64,000 nt of DNA from Steinernema hermaphroditum (GCA_030435675.1 CM059624.1:2132769-2196768), one strand, 5' to 3'; counted from the stretch's first letter, positions 30,994 to 42,353 are shown. A program made the numbers and translations. Notes: generated by a model from the sequence alone, not told the origin.

Positions 30994-33926
30994 GAAACAT
31001 CAATCGAATGTCGAGAAACTTAATTTCTTATGGATTTATCCTGAAGTGATCAGAACTGCGGAACTACTGAAGTCAGCAATGTAGACAGCTAACCTTTTCA
31101 TTTGTCAAGTAGTAGTATCATTCCGCCTGCGGCTGGTTCACGTCCGGCCCAGTTTTCTTCATTCTTCAACGGAATGTGAGATGTGGTCCTGCCCTAAGTC
31201 CTTCTCTTGTTCTTTTCAATGTGGACGTCCTTCACAAAAATCGTATTTCTCTATCTAATGCATACAATTAAACCACATCATAAGGTGTACATGTACTCAC
31301 AAATTCTTCAGAGAGAACTACTTAATGTGCGAATCTTTCGAATCGCTTAGCAGTTCGTAACGTGTCGTTGTCGCATAAGAAGAGGAAACTTCGCCAATGG
31401 CGAGAGCTTCCATTTTAGGGGCTGAAACTAAGACAGAATTTGGGATGAAGCAAACTCTCTGGTAAATATTTTCCAATAAGCTGTTCAGGATATTAAAGTA
31501 CGACTAGTTCGTGCCAAACTGTGGCAGCAAACTTTGGACATTCGTAAATCCACTTTGGCACCCGGCGAATCCACTGTGTCCGGGTTACGTAGATTACTTA
31601 GATAATTATTGAGCATGTAGGCCTCCCACAGCTTTATCTGACAGCTACTTGAACTGGAGTATCGGAAACAATAGCAAATAAATTAAGCCAAATTTTGCAA
31701 TTAGGTAGAAAATCGGCGAAATGGAATTTTTCGACCCCGAACCTCTCTTGTTCTACAGTGGAGTAACCAGGTTTCTGGCCACGAAGTGATCTGAGACTGT
31801 GTAGTTGAACCTTTTATACGTCCAGTGAAATATGCATCTTTATGCTTTATGCTTTTGTTGTATTACTTCAACCGAAAAGTTGAAAAAACTTACGTTTTAA
31901 ACCTAGTCTCGCTCAGTAAAGAGGTCGACATCAATTAATGATGGTTAATTACCTGAAGAAGATGAATTGTTGTCTTAGATTGGAGCTTAATTCATCACGA
32001 ACACCTTGTACTTAATATACATTTCGCGACACATGTACAAACGATACTTCACTGGAAAATGTTGTGGTCCATTCGAAGCTTCGAATGTCAAATATTGCAA
32101 TTCGACAACTCTACTTAAATGGGAGACGCAGTTTGGAAAAAATGTTCCATTCAATTAAGTGCGAGGATAAACATTGAGTTTATGTCTAATCGAATATAAA
32201 TTCCAAACGGCAACAGAAATAAAAAAAACGAACTGCTGGCTCGCACGCACGCTTCCATTTTTGGCGCGCACGGAAACTGCGAAAGAAGATGAATTGGTGC
32301 GCATCGATCGAATTATGTGCCCAGTGTTTGTGCAGAACGTTCGTTATCGCTAGCTACATTCACCGTTGATAGTGTACTTTACGTCACAAATTCCTTGGAC
32401 GCCGCTATCCTAGTCGTTCGCCGCAATCTATCAATCGCCTGTGAACAACGTATAACTTGACGCCATTCATTTACTCTTGAGTCAATGGGATTTGTCATGC
32501 AACATATGTCATAATGAATAAGCGTAGATCACCACAGTCCCTTCTTCTCTTCCTTCTTCGAGTGGAGGACGCGACGGTTCGCCACCGATACAAACATCTC
32601 TATGAACTATAAAAATTTCGAGAATTTATTGGTACAAACTATTGTAGTATATAGAGAGCAAGTATGGCCGAGTTCCAGTTTTTCGGGTCGCCTATTCAGT
32701 TTTCGGGTTCTATTTCGGGTGTCGGTTTACGTCCAACCGAATATAACAGTGGAATAAATCCATTCACCGCAGCTCGTCCTGAATTTCGGCAAGGGGCAAG
32801 CTGACAAGATATCCGAGCTGAAAGGGCTGAACTCAATAGGATTCGGTATGGCTAAGAGGCTGAATCCGATATTGGATCAAGTCGAAGGTGGTAGACGGTC
32901 ATGCCTCGTTCGCGCTTCGGACATTGGAACTTATTGCCAGCTTTGGTGGCGTCCTTATATTATCGCCAAGAAGAACTCTGAAAGCCTTTAAAAATCAATA
33001 CCTGTTTCCCTCAAATTGCTAACAATACCCTAATGATCAACGCCACGACTTCCACACGATCGAACGAGAACAGGTTACATAGATACTATCAGGCAACACT
33101 TTGACCGCCCTGAAAATACAACTGTACATCTTTGTGCCTATATTTTAAAAAAACAACTTGTTCGCTGGATGAAAACAGTGTCTTGGCGAAGGGAATAGTA
33201 CGTTCCTCTATGTGCTACCTTCATCGAAGGCGATCTGTTTAGAATCGATGCATTGTTGCTATGTGCATGAGATGACTCGATGTGTCTCTACGAACAGTTT
33301 TATTTTATTTTGATGTTTGCATAAAACGTGTAGACGCTTTCTCTATTATTGGATTGGTGCACCGAAAACGATAATTGTGGTATGAAGAGAGCACATGAGA
33401 GCAAAGAAAACCGTATACCCTGACTCCTACCAATGCCGCCCTTTGCCAATCGTGGTCTGCGTCCTTTTTGCGTCCGGGTCTAACCTAAGCACAAACCGAT
33501 GCCTGACTGGGCCGTTTGAGTCGACTGCGATTAGTTCAGAATTTTAATTATCATCCAGGGAAATTTAAGCTGTGCCTGAACAGAATGAGTCTTTTGTGAG
33601 TTTTCTGAAAAAGTAGTGGATGGTACGATCTATTTCTCCCAGAGGCGCAACCACGCCACTTCAGTGTTTCTAGCCGTGGAGGGTGTCGAGCAAGCGTCGA
33701 AGAACAGGAGGGACTTACAAGGATGAATCTGGACGTTTGCTTCTTTTTTCGTTCATTTTTAATAGCTCGCGTTTCTGTCGATTCGCTTACACCTTGCTAT
33801 CCTGTCCTAAAATTGGTCTCTAAGCAGTTTCAGGACCACTATCTACAGAAAGATCTAATCTGATGCCATGCTTGAGGAAAACAACGCCACTCCTGTAGTG
33901 TTCGTCATGAAAGAAAAGTATGTTTG
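30994..33926. other. no gene recognised (2.9 kb)
   Basis: No ORF longer than about 60 codons with coding character appears on either strand, and no tRNA. A short GC-rich patch is at 32240-32300. It may contain the promoter of the lectin gene. Confidence 0.55.
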
Positions 33927-35499
33927 ATGTCAGAGAAAGCACTTCAATTAATCGATTGCAGAAAGCCGCCGAATAGAAAGAAACGTTTCCACAAATTCTT
34001 TTGGCCATGTATACTCTTTTCACTCAAATTTACTCTTGTACTAATTGGCTTTCTTGGGTACTGGTTCGGAAAATCGCCTAGTTCTGTTTCACCAACCTCA
34101 GCTTCCATATCAACAACTGTGGATAATCACGGTAGGTTCTACACCCCTTTCCGGGCGAATGCATAATCGTTTTTGTTAACAGTTGTTAACAGTTTTCATG
34201 AGCAAATATCTAGAAAAGTCACTTCTCATACACGCATAAAACATGACAGATTTTATGGACAATCCATGCCAAAAGTCATTTTCGTATTCCGCAGTGGAAT
34301 GGGAGGCACAGCGATCGATCTCAGAAGTCCACCAAACGTAGTGTAACCGCAAAGAAGGGTCCATTGCAGATATTCCGAACGCAGGGTTGTTTTGTCACAA
34401 CAAGGGATCAAGTCAGTCACAATAGACGATCCAAGGTCCGCTGAATGATATGAGTCAGCGGTCGTTCTTGATGAAACACCAGGGAGCCGTTTTGTCAAAA
34501 ATACCATCACAACCGCTCGACCACCAGAGAAGCACAAGAAAGTTGAAATTGTGAAATCAGCGCCGCCAGCTGCTTCATTGAAGTTTCCCGGTTCGCCCGC
34601 TGTGCTGCAGCGCCGCGTTCCGCTCGGATATCTTCCGTTCAGCCTTTCCTCTCATGGAAGACCCCCACATCTCTGAAACCCGCACCGCCAGTCAACTTGA
34701 ACATGAGATCGCGATTCGTCCTTTCGATGTCCGCGCACCCTGGTGGGACCGCTGATTGCTCATCTCGGATATCGTCTGAGCCAGAAGAACATCAACGTCA
34801 CCAGTGTGATTCGTTCTTTATTGTGCATATATGAGACGGCTCGCAAGGCGCAAACCTTTGATGCGAAATGATAAACTCGTAAACTGGCAGTATAGTCCAA
34901 TGGCACTGGCGATGCACTAACCCAGTAGATTGACAAACTATTCCAGTACCCCTTGAAGAATGCAAACATTATCTACCTATTTCAGCAGCGAGCAACGCGA
35001 AGGAACATCTCCCACCAGGACAGCTATGTCCCCATGGATGGGCGCACTTTAATCTAACAAACAAATGCTACAAATACACCAAGCAGGCATGGACGTTCGG
35101 AGGAGCCGAACTGGCATGCGTCAATCAAGGCTCCCACCTGGCTTCGATTCACACAAAAGAAGAAAACGACTTTGTTTCTGAAATGTCGGAACTGGATGGA
35201 CCGGCACCAAACCGGACGTCTATATGGATTGGAGGATATGCACCGAAGAAGGATAATGTTTTCGTTTGGACTGACAATAGCACGTGGGACTTCGCCTGGT
35301 TTGGAAAGGACGAGCCCAACCTTCCCGGCGTGGAGAATTGTATTGAGGTGGGCTCAGTCAATTCCTTTCTCATTAAATGTTAAATGGCTTTTAGTTGTAC
35401 GCATGCGTTGGCTGGATGGTTCACTGCTGGATGAATTTACATTGCGATCAGTGGCCGAGAGCGGGCTTCGTGTGTAAGAAAGATGCCAATGGCTCTTAG
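33927..35499 (+). CDS. type II membrane C-type lectin-like protein, 223 aa
   Basis: Exons 33927-34131, 34986-35347 and 35395-35499 (introns 854 and 47 bp, GT/AG, phases agree). The N-terminal 25 residues are basic and cytosolic. One span follows (PCILFSLKFTLVLIGFLGYW), then a Ser/Thr stalk and a C-type lectin domain from CPHGWAHF. The domain contains WIGGY, an EPN motif in GKDEPNLPGVENC, and the closing Cys in AGFVCKK. EPN is the known mannose-type calcium/sugar motif, but the partner WND motif is replaced by WMN, so calcium-dependent sugar binding is uncertain. In nematodes such proteins serve in immunity or recognition. I chose ATG 33927, two codons after an upstream TTG. The large intron holds a dispersed repeat. 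Confidence 0.85.
34560..34890 (+). repeat. dispersed repeat, copy 2 (in lectin intron)
   Basis: Aligns with 23590-23925: TCCGCGCACCCTGGTGGGACCGCTG, GAGCCAGAAGAAC, and CTCGCAAGGCGCAAACC followed by GATAAACTCGTAAACT. Diverged, same orientation. Confidence 0.55.
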
Positions 35500-35639
35500 A
35501 AGTGTGCCATTTTTTAACGCAATGACCTCGACGTTTTTTCTTTGTTTGTGGCATACAGGTACAGAAGTGAATAAAGTATTGTGTTGGTCTCTGACTGCAA
35601 ACGCTTAGCATGTAAGGTGTGAGTTTTTGTGCCAGCAGG

Positions 35640-35740
35640 TCGCCTTCCGACAGCAGACAAATTGAGGACTGAGGCCGGCGTCGAACCCACCTCGAACGAT
35701 TACAAATCAAACGCTTTCGCAATGAGCCACACACACAGTT
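35640..35740 (-). repeat. tRNA-derived SINE-like repeat, copy A
   Basis: Minus strand contains TGTGTGGCTCATTGCGAA (A-box-like), a tRNA-like TTTGTAA loop, then GGTGGGTTCGACGCC (B-box-like). It shares this order with 46140-46228. The arms do not fold well, so it is more like a tRNA-derived repeat than a working tRNA. Confidence 0.5.
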
Positions 35741-36133
35741 TAGAAGCTACAGGTTCAGTGCACTATGTCTTCAGGTCTGAAATTTCTTCCGTCTATTACA
35801 GTGTTGGACTTGAATAAAAACGGTTTTTTTGAGCTCCAATGTTGCCGCATTTTGTAGCAAGGCTATTGATGTCTCCATCCAAAAGATCGTCAGCTCCTTC
35901 GTTTGTTTATCGTCGGTAAGCTACTGCTGCCTTGCGTCTCGTATTAGCTACAGTACCTTTAGCGCCTAAATGGCGCAAAATCGCACCCAGTCAAGTTTAT
36001 TTACTTAAAAAGTCGATCTGTTTCACTAATACATGACGAAAACAATATCGACAACAATCACATTTTTAAACAGAGCTAAGCAGCACACAAAAACCACACA
36101 CATTATTACGAAACAAGATCAAAGACGCATAGT

Positions 36134-36726
36134 TCAGATGATGTTAGAACGAAGGTTCCGAAAGAATCCCACACTTTCGATAATCTCCCGCGGAAGTAAC
36201 TCGGTGCTTCTCATCTGTTTCTCGGTTTCTTCCATAATCACGTAGACAAACAGCGAATGGAACATATCGATCATAAAGTGGGCGGCGATCCCGAGAAGTA
36301 GAATGCGTTTATCGAAATCTAAACACCATATAACATCAGAAATTTTAGCTAAAATACCTGTAGAGTTAGCTGTCTCCAAAGCGTTGATGAAGCTCAATTT
36401 GGAGAAGACATGGAGAGCAGTGTCAGGGGCGAAAACGTGCATAAGAATGGTGAGGAACATCAAACATGTGGCGATAACAATATTCCGTTTCTGGAAGCAA
36501 GGAAATTCCAAGAAAATACGAGCACTCTTACCAAAAATTTGCCAATCCCTTCGAAGATTCTGTCATTTCCTTGATGAATGCCGAGCTCAGTTTTTCTTGC
36601 GTTGTCGATTGTAGCTATGTTTCGCAAGATGATTAAAAGAGTCCATCCCGTTCCGTATTCTTTGTACACTGTGAGTATCCAGCAGAGGTTGTAGAGGCTA
36701 CTCAGCTTTAGGAAGAGCAGGAGCAT
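36134..36726 (-). CDS. multi-span membrane protein, unknown family, 170 aa
   Basis: Three exons: 36532-36726, 36358-36490, 36134-36318. The two introns (41 and 39 bp) have GT/AG ends and matching phases. Hydrophobic stretches lie near the N terminus, at WTLLIILRNIA, at NIVIATCLMFLTILMHVFA and at ILLLGIAAHFMIDMFHSLFVYVI, giving three to four membrane spans. The tail is Glu/Arg-rich (REIIESVGFFRNLRSNII). I do not recognise the family. It stands opposite to the tRNA-Ala and lectin genes. Confidence 0.65.
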
Positions 36727-36896
36727 TTTGCAGAATTTCTAGGAACGGTATAGTTCACACTCATCGGACTGCACCATTGCTATTATTTAAAGACAGAGGA
36801 ATATCTTGTAAAGTTAGGGTTAAACAGGTCACAACAGGACGCAAAACCACGCTGGCTTATCGAGTAATAACTGAAGCAAGAAATAATAACGATAGT

Positions 36897-36968
36897 GGGG
36901 GTATAGCTCAGGGGTAGAGCGCTCGCTTAGCATGCGAGAGGGCTGGGGTTCGAATCCCCATACCTCCA
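36897..36968 (+). tRNA. tRNA-Ala(AGC)
   Basis: Identical over all 72 bases to the copy at 224-295: G3:U70, anticodon loop TTAGCAT, T-loop TTCGAAT, discriminator A. Confidence 0.96.
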
Positions 36969-37081
36969 AGATTTCTTTTTTCGTTTTTCTCATGATACTC
37001 GATCAGGAGATGAGTTCAAAAACATCCATTTTTAAACGGAACAATGGAAATGTTTGTGGGTGAATTTCCGGATCATATCAT

Positions 37082-37306
37082 TCATACCAAAATGACATCC
37101 AATTTCGTGATATTGTATGGGTACGGCGGGTCACGTGCATCGTTCTCCTGATGTCCACTCTCTTCATTAGTTTCATTAGGAGCTTCCTGTGTATTCATAA
37201 GCGTCGCTTCGTTTTCGACTTCTTGGAAAACGGCCTGAGGAGCTGTATAACTCTCCTCGTACAGATCCTCGAGAAAACGACCTTTTGTTAGAGCCGAAAC
37301 AGACAT
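37082..37306 (-). CDS. hypothetical acidic protein, possibly the last exon of a larger gene
   Basis: A 74-codon ORF, rich in E, N and T. A TTACAG acceptor lies directly before its first ATG, so it may be a 3' exon of a gene whose 5' exons I could not find. The C terminus is PYPYNITKLDVILV. No family recognised. Confidence 0.35.
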   Translation of the reverse strand: MSVSALTKGRFLEDLYEESYTAPQAVFQEVENEATLMNTQEAPNETNEESGHQENDARDPPYPYNITKLDVILV

Positions 37307-37988
37307 CCTGTAATGAGTGAGGCGTCTGTTGTTACGGTAAAGGGTGTCACGAGGCGCAGAGCGGGAGGACGTAACCGTTTGGAAGAGGTGTAGGATGAGA
37401 GAATGAACACAAAAATGGGGGGAGAATTCTAGTTCTTAGAAAAGGCGTGGCGTTCATGCTCTACGACCTTCACAGTTCGTTATTTAATAAGTGAGTCGTC
37501 TGGGAAAAGTTTTGTTTGCGACAAACAACAACTGTACTTCTGTGCTCCACAGAAGACTAAGGTGATGCGTTAAGGCAGCATTAATCCAAAAGGCCAACAT
37601 GCTCTTCTTCGTAGGCCTTTCTGGGGTGGAGGGGCGGATGAACAAATAAAGTTGCTTTTATTTTACAAATGAAAGGCGTTACGCCAAAGTGTGGTCTAAA
37701 ATAGAGGATGTCTCAGCCGCAGCGGGCTTCATCCCTGGCGTGACGCTGAGGTCGAACCGGCAGGGTTCACTTTCTTTAACAGGTTCACTGACATCCTAGG
37801 CAATCAAATCGTTCTGCTCCCATTTATACGGCCGCTCTTTGTAACGCGACTGAAGGCATTTTTGGGTCTTACACCGAATATTCGTTCGCAAACAGATTAC
37901 ACCTATCGGAAGAGAGATGCACGACCTTAATTGCACTGTATGGCACAGCATATCGCAGATTCACCCACCGCTAATCTTCACTCCCGCC

Positions 37989-38642
37989 ATGGACACAGTG
38001 CCGTTCATCTTCTGCGACGCTGTTGTCTCGACGCTCACGAAACTGCCCAAAGATCAAAATGTTGGGAGTGCATGGGGTGCCGTTCTGCAATCCCATCAGG
38101 AGATGCGTACAAAAATTATGCTCGAAATCGCTTGTTATGATGGGAGATGGAGCTATTGCATTTCAGAAGTAATTAATTCGACACAACGTCTCAGCTTTGA
38201 GGGAGTACTTGCGAAATATACACGCATCTGTTCTATTATCATCGCCGATGATAGCAATTTGGAACACACTTCTTCTGAAACGAACATTTCACAGCTTTTA
38301 TCGTTTGCGAGGCGCTTCATCAATGAAGCAACAATTACCATTAGTATCCGGGATCGAAACACAAACGCCTTCAATAACTGTTTCTCGCTGCTTTCTGCAA
38401 TCAACTTCGCGCAGATTTTCTTCCATTTATATCCTCTGCCTTTTCAGTACAACAGCTTTCTGAACACTCAAGTGCACTCAGGTCGTTTGGAAAGAGTGAT
38501 AATGCATAAAACAAACAAATGGCCAAGAGAAACGGTACAAAATCTCGAGAAAAAGATGACCAAGATATGTAAAAGTCCCCGAGAGTTCTTCTACGTTGCT
38601 CGAAAGTCAAAGTACATGCAAAGAAGGATGATTTCCGTATGA
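37989..38642 (+). CDS. hypothetical nematode protein starting MDTVPF, 217 aa
   Basis: Single-exon ORF. An upstream ATG at 37917 is in frame, but MDTVPFIFCDAV at 37989 resembles the start of F-box-associated nematode families (MDxVPxxF), so I prefer it. The body has FTH-like alternating hydrophobic/charged text (VINSTQRLSFEGVLAKYTR) and a basic C terminus (REFFYVARKSKYMQRR). Two Trp/Cys-rich pieces (GRWSYC) are notable. An F-box/substrate-adaptor role is possible but unproven. Confidence 0.55.
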   Translation: MDTVPFIFCDAVVSTLTKLPKDQNVGSAWGAVLQSHQEMRTKIMLEIACYDGRWSYCISEVINSTQRLSFEGVLAKYTRICSIIIADDSNLEHTSSETNISQLLSFARRFINEATITISIRDRNTNAFNNCFSLLSAINFAQIFFHLYPLPFQYNSFLNTQVHSGRLERVIMHKTNKWPRETVQNLEKKMTKICKSPREFFYVARKSKYMQRRMISV

Positions 38643-39126
38643 ATAATAATGGCCCCGAACGTCTCAGAATAAAATTTTTTATTGTTGCACTTTCAATTTT
38701 ACGACATCAATCCACTATTCCAAGTTTGGCACTATCGAGATGATCATCGAGATGAACTGGCACGTGGTCTTCCACAGCGACGTGTTGCTTCTTATTTGGT
38801 ACCAGGTCGTTTTAGTGGACCATTTCGAACGGTCTAATGCGAGCTTTATTACGCATATCCATTAACTTCTCTTTGCGATTCTTTCGAATCTTTCGAATTC
38901 TGATCTTCGTCTTGTCCTCCATTCCCATACCAACTTTTAGCTCTTTCCCAGAGCGCACTTAGTAGATAACAAGCCGTCAAGGTCAATGCGAAGTCCCATC
39001 TATTGGTGTGGGAATTCACAACCGTTTTCGTCGGAAACCGGATTTTTGGCGTCGAGGAAACAACAGAATTCTCATTTGTATTTTTGAGTCGAGGACGATC
39101 GGTCGCTTCTTCTTCGTCTATTCACG

Positions 39127-40229
39127 ATGAGAAAAACTGTCCAGAACAGTCAACCCGTAATGCACCTGACCACATATTCTGGGTTTCCGATTAAGTTCCT
39201 AAAGGTGATCAGGTTTCTATCGATCTTTCTAAGACATTCATTTGCAGCCGTGTACAATCAGCTTCGCTCTCGTGCTCGTCGCTCTGTCCTTCATCTCGGT
39301 CCACTCCAACGAAGCCACGGAGCAGGCTCTCAAATCAGTCTTCTCAACCCTGTCCTGCTACCTCGATCTAGTGAAGATAGCGATCGGCGTTCTTGCTATC
39401 ATCGGCGTCATCATCAGATGCAAATATTGTATTTTGCCATTAATGGTGGTCCTGGTATATACGATGATCACTCTGTTAAATCATACTCAGTATTTAGTTG
39501 ATATACGTGGTCTTCTCTTGGTCAGCGTCGGCCATTGGAACGGCGCTCATGTTTTCGCCACAACGAGCTCAGCTCTACCTTTACATGACCGGAATGTTGG
39601 CAGAAGAAGAAATAGATGCTGTAACTCGACGTGGTAAGAGCACTTAGTAGAGGGCAGAGATGTCATTGGTTTCCCTAAACGTCGGGTATCCTGACATGTC
39701 GAAACTCCTAACATGTTTTTTGCTGACATGTCAATTTTTTTCAGACAAGATGAGACTTTAGTACAGTCACATGCAGCCATGTCCCGAGCCGGTTCTGGCT
39801 TACCCCACGTGGCTCCGGATTGAATCCGAGTCCGAGCGCTCATAGAAAACCGAACACAACAGCAAAGTGAGATAATTCAAAGCCGACTCCAGTTTCCTTC
39901 ACTTCAGACATGTCTATTAAAAATTTAACAACTCCTATTCCACTTTTGCGATTAGAGTACAAAACTCGTCTCTTAATCCAGTAGGGTAATGAGGCCGGAC
40001 TGGCCGAGCTTTCGTTATGTCTTGCCAGTCATACCATCTCTGGAAATGTGTGTAATACTCCGGTTCAGATCTTTTCGTTGGAACGTCTATAAACGCCTTC
40101 TTCTACGGCTTCATCGGCATCGAGGTCTCCATAGCCCTCTTCATCGTCTTCGACTGCTATAAACTTATCGATGTGGAAACGAATACGGATCGTCAAATGA
40201 GATACCTCATGATGACCATGATTGTTTGA
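39127..40229 (+). CDS. four-span membrane protein, unknown family, about 193 aa
   Basis: Exons 39127-39204, 39248-39454, 39498-39633, 40069-40229. Introns are 43, 43 and 435 bp with GT/AG ends and consistent phases. Hydrophobic segments: ISFALVLVALSFISV, LVKIAIGVLAIIGVII, MVVLLIYVVFSWSASAIG and AFFYGFIGIEVSIALFIVF. The second and third are joined by a short Cys pair (RCKYC). The start codon could be 39127 or 39160. The C-terminal tail is short (MRYLMMTMIV). This layout resembles small nematode tetraspan families, but I cannot name it. Confidence 0.62.
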
Positions 40230-40389
40230 ACAGGAGAGATCAAATTATCGCTTGTGATTTTTATATACCGTTGCCCATTGTTTTTAATACAAGTTAACTG
40301 ATCTTTTTTAGTTGACTGATTATGACTTGATTTGTGTGGTTTCCCGAGATGCGTTAGTGATGCAAGGATAGGAAACGATTTGAATCGGA

Positions 40390-40600
40390 TTAAAATCGAT
40401 GCACCGATAGTGTTTCCAGTCGAATCGGGCTTGACTCGATAACTCAGCTGAAGTCGACTCGGGCGGAACTAAGATTCCAATGGAAGCAAGAGGAGCTCAA
40501 CATACTGGATACGAACTAGACGCCTTCATGGAGTAGTTTACCGATAAAACACAAAGAGCTCTGTCAGCTCTGTCATCGAGTCGAGTGGACACCCTACCGA
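40390..40600. repeat. GAGTC/GACTC-rich tract
   Basis: Words such as TTGACTCGAT, GTCGACTCGGGC and CATCGAGTCGAGTGG cluster here, like the tract at 19.7-20.2 kb. Noncoding. Confidence 0.45.
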
Positions 40601-40708
40601 AGCATCGCTTTAAAATTTAAAATTGCTGTTCATTGAACGTCAGCTAGCATCAGATAGAATACATTTAACTCTGTCCTGTAAGACCACCACTCTAAGAAAA
40701 GTGCCAGC

Positions 40709-40939
40709 ATGATCACCGAATTCGACCTCAAGACCTTCCTGATGATCTTCGCTTTGCCCGTTATTGCTCTGCTCTATGTACTAGTTGTTTCGTGGCTAGT
40801 CTCTAAGAAGCAGGTTAACCGAGCCGTTACCGACTGTGAAACGCAGCAGAGTCGATCCATAACATTCCGAAACTTCACCGTAGTTTATCTCACCCCCGAC
40901 TACATGAAATGCGATCCGAATCTTCTCACGACCGTTTAA
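40709..40939 (+). CDS. small single-span membrane protein, FTVVY-tail family, member 1 (76 aa)
   Basis: An N-terminal hydrophobic span (FLMIFALPVIALLYVLVVSWLV) is followed by a basic turn (SKKQVNR) and a cytosolic tail with ITFRNFTVVYLTPDYM. The FTVVYxxP block is shared with members at 41168, 43115 and 43969, but the final DVANPYxY of the others is replaced by DPNLLTTV. Single exon. Confidence 0.68.
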   Translation: MITEFDLKTFLMIFALPVIALLYVLVVSWLVSKKQVNRAVTDCETQQSRSITFRNFTVVYLTPDYMKCDPNLLTTV

Positions 40940-41167
40940 TGTGCGACCCTATTTGTTGCAATTTTGACGAATAAAAATATATGTGAACGGTGAATACGAG
41001 TTCTGGACAAACGTGAGCAAATATATGTACACACAAAAGCTTCACAAAGAACTTTCTCGAACTTTAGACCCGAGGTCCTAAGCAGATTGTCTCCCTGACA
41101 CAATCATGTTTTAGGACAGCACAGTGCGACTTCACACTTCTCATTTTCGATCAATTTTGCAACACAT

Positions 41168-41521
41168 ATGCCGTTTATATCCACTACACATCCTCCATTG
41201 TTTAGCCTCGTAATGACCACTGCTTCTGCATTACTGGAAAACGGAATCGTTTATGTTCTTCTTGCCCTAATCATCTTCTTAGTAGCCGTTGCATTACATA
41301 ATATTCTTGCGCCGGTTTACGTATACTCGAACCCAAGAAACGTAGTGAAGCATGTCTGCAAGAAGTTTCATCTTCCAAAGGGAGACAAATCCATGAAAGA
41401 CATGACCAAAAGTAAAGGGAACCAGCCTGGCTACATGCGTTTTAAGGACTTTACTGTGGTTTACGTGAAACCGGAGCCTGTAGATAGCGGCTATGATGTA
41501 GCTAATCCGTTCATCTACTAA
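41168..41521 (+). CDS. small single-span membrane protein, FTVVY-tail family, member 2 (117 aa)
   Basis: Span at GIVYVLLALIIFLVAVALHNIL, a Lys-rich stretch (KGDKSMKDMTKSKG), then GYMRFKDFTVVYVKPEP and the end GYDVANPFIY-stop. M17 (41216) is an alternative start. The tail is the best conserved part of the family, pointing to a binding role for it. Confidence 0.72.
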   Translation: MPFISTTHPPLFSLVMTTASALLENGIVYVLLALIIFLVAVALHNILAPVYVYSNPRNVVKHVCKKFHLPKGDKSMKDMTKSKGNQPGYMRFKDFTVVYVKPEPVDSGYDVANPFIY

Positions 41522-41759
41522 TGGCGTGGCCTTTCAGAAAGCGTCTCTAAATGAAATGTCTGTATAATTCGTTATTCCTTTATTTGTGTGCTATTTATTT
41601 CGAATAAAAATTGATTTTTCGAAAAATTGAAGATTAGGATTGGCGAATCGAACCTTTCTTTTACAAATATGGTTCGCATCGATGTTCAAAGATTTCTTCA
41701 AAGAGAAAATTGTCAGACACCTTGGGGGACCCACCTCCAGTATGCCAAGCAGATCCTAG

Positions 41760-41945
41760 AAACTTGGCTTCGTCTTCGTCAATTCCTCTCCCGTCGCCAA
41801 AGACTATGACAACTTTGACATCCCCGTTGATGTTCAAGCCCATAGAATCAACGTGGATTCTGATGTTGTGAGCGAAAGTGCCCCTGACTGTTCTCCAGAT
41901 CCGTGCCCCACGAAGCCTCGGAGGATTCTGACGCGATTCGGTTAA
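41760..41945 (+). pseudogene. RF-peptide paralogue, exon 2 only, ends in ILTRFG
   Basis: After an acceptor-like CCTAG (41755-41759) the frame reads KLGFVFVNSS, aligning with the second exon of the other copies. It then runs an intact pro-region with CSPDPCPTKPRRILTRFG before stop at 41943-41945. Two Cys four residues apart and a dibasic RR right before ILTRFG would suit a precursor. I find no [13 protein letters not shown] exon 1, no TATA box and no conserved upstream element, so it is either 5'-truncated or uses an unrelated first exon. The frame and Gly end remain intact, so it may still be used. Confidence 0.6.
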
Positions 41946-42040
41946 TGACTGATGTCAGCTAATTCATAGTAGATTAAAATAAATGTATATGACACATCTT
42001 TATTTCAATGATGTCCACAGCGTTTCTACCACAGCTCGAT

Positions 42041-42297
42041 TTATCCAAAAGGAACAATGACTGTAAAGAAATCCATTTTTGTGACACTTTCATTGTTTTC
42101 TTGATCAGGAAGAGTGTCGAAGGTCTCCGAATCTCGATTTTCTGGATCGAAGCGAAGGAGCATGTTCTTAGGACCACTGTCGACCTTCTCGACGACAGGA
42201 GCGGAATTGACGAAGACGAAGCCAAGGATCTAAATGGATTTTTGGAGATTTGTTTCGATAGACTGCCTACGAGAAGGACGACGAACAGAGTCTTCAT
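42041..42297 (-). CDS. secreted pre-propeptide ending in VIVPFG, 71 aa
   Basis: Exon 1 (42271-42297) is MKTLFVVLL. The intron is 41 bp (42230-42270, GTAGGC...TTTAG). Exon 2 runs 42229-42044 with stop TAA at 42041-42043. The signal peptide [10 protein letters not shown] is followed by PVVEKVDSGPKNMLLRFDPENRD, close to the 22.3 kb paralogue, then an acidic part and the end TKMDFFTVIVPFG. The terminal Phe-Gly is kept but Arg is replaced by Pro, so any amidated product would end PF-amide. The gene lies beside a divergent tRNA-Pro pair, like the 3.6 kb copy in inverted orientation. Confidence 0.78.
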
Positions 42298-42345
42298 GGC
42301 GGACAGAGCCACAGAAGCGTGTGTTTGATGTCCTTGGAATGAAGT

Positions 42346-42353
42346 CTTATATG
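42346..42353 (-). promoter_or_regulatory. TATA-like box of RF-peptide gene 3
   Basis: CATATAAG on the minus strand, 56 bp before the ATG, the same spacing as in the two paralogues although the flanks differ. Confidence 0.6.

Noticed and set aside
39760..39850. tRNA-like sequence in the third intron of the four-span gene
   Set aside because: Contains GGATTGAATCC but no A-box or foldable arms; too weak to list.
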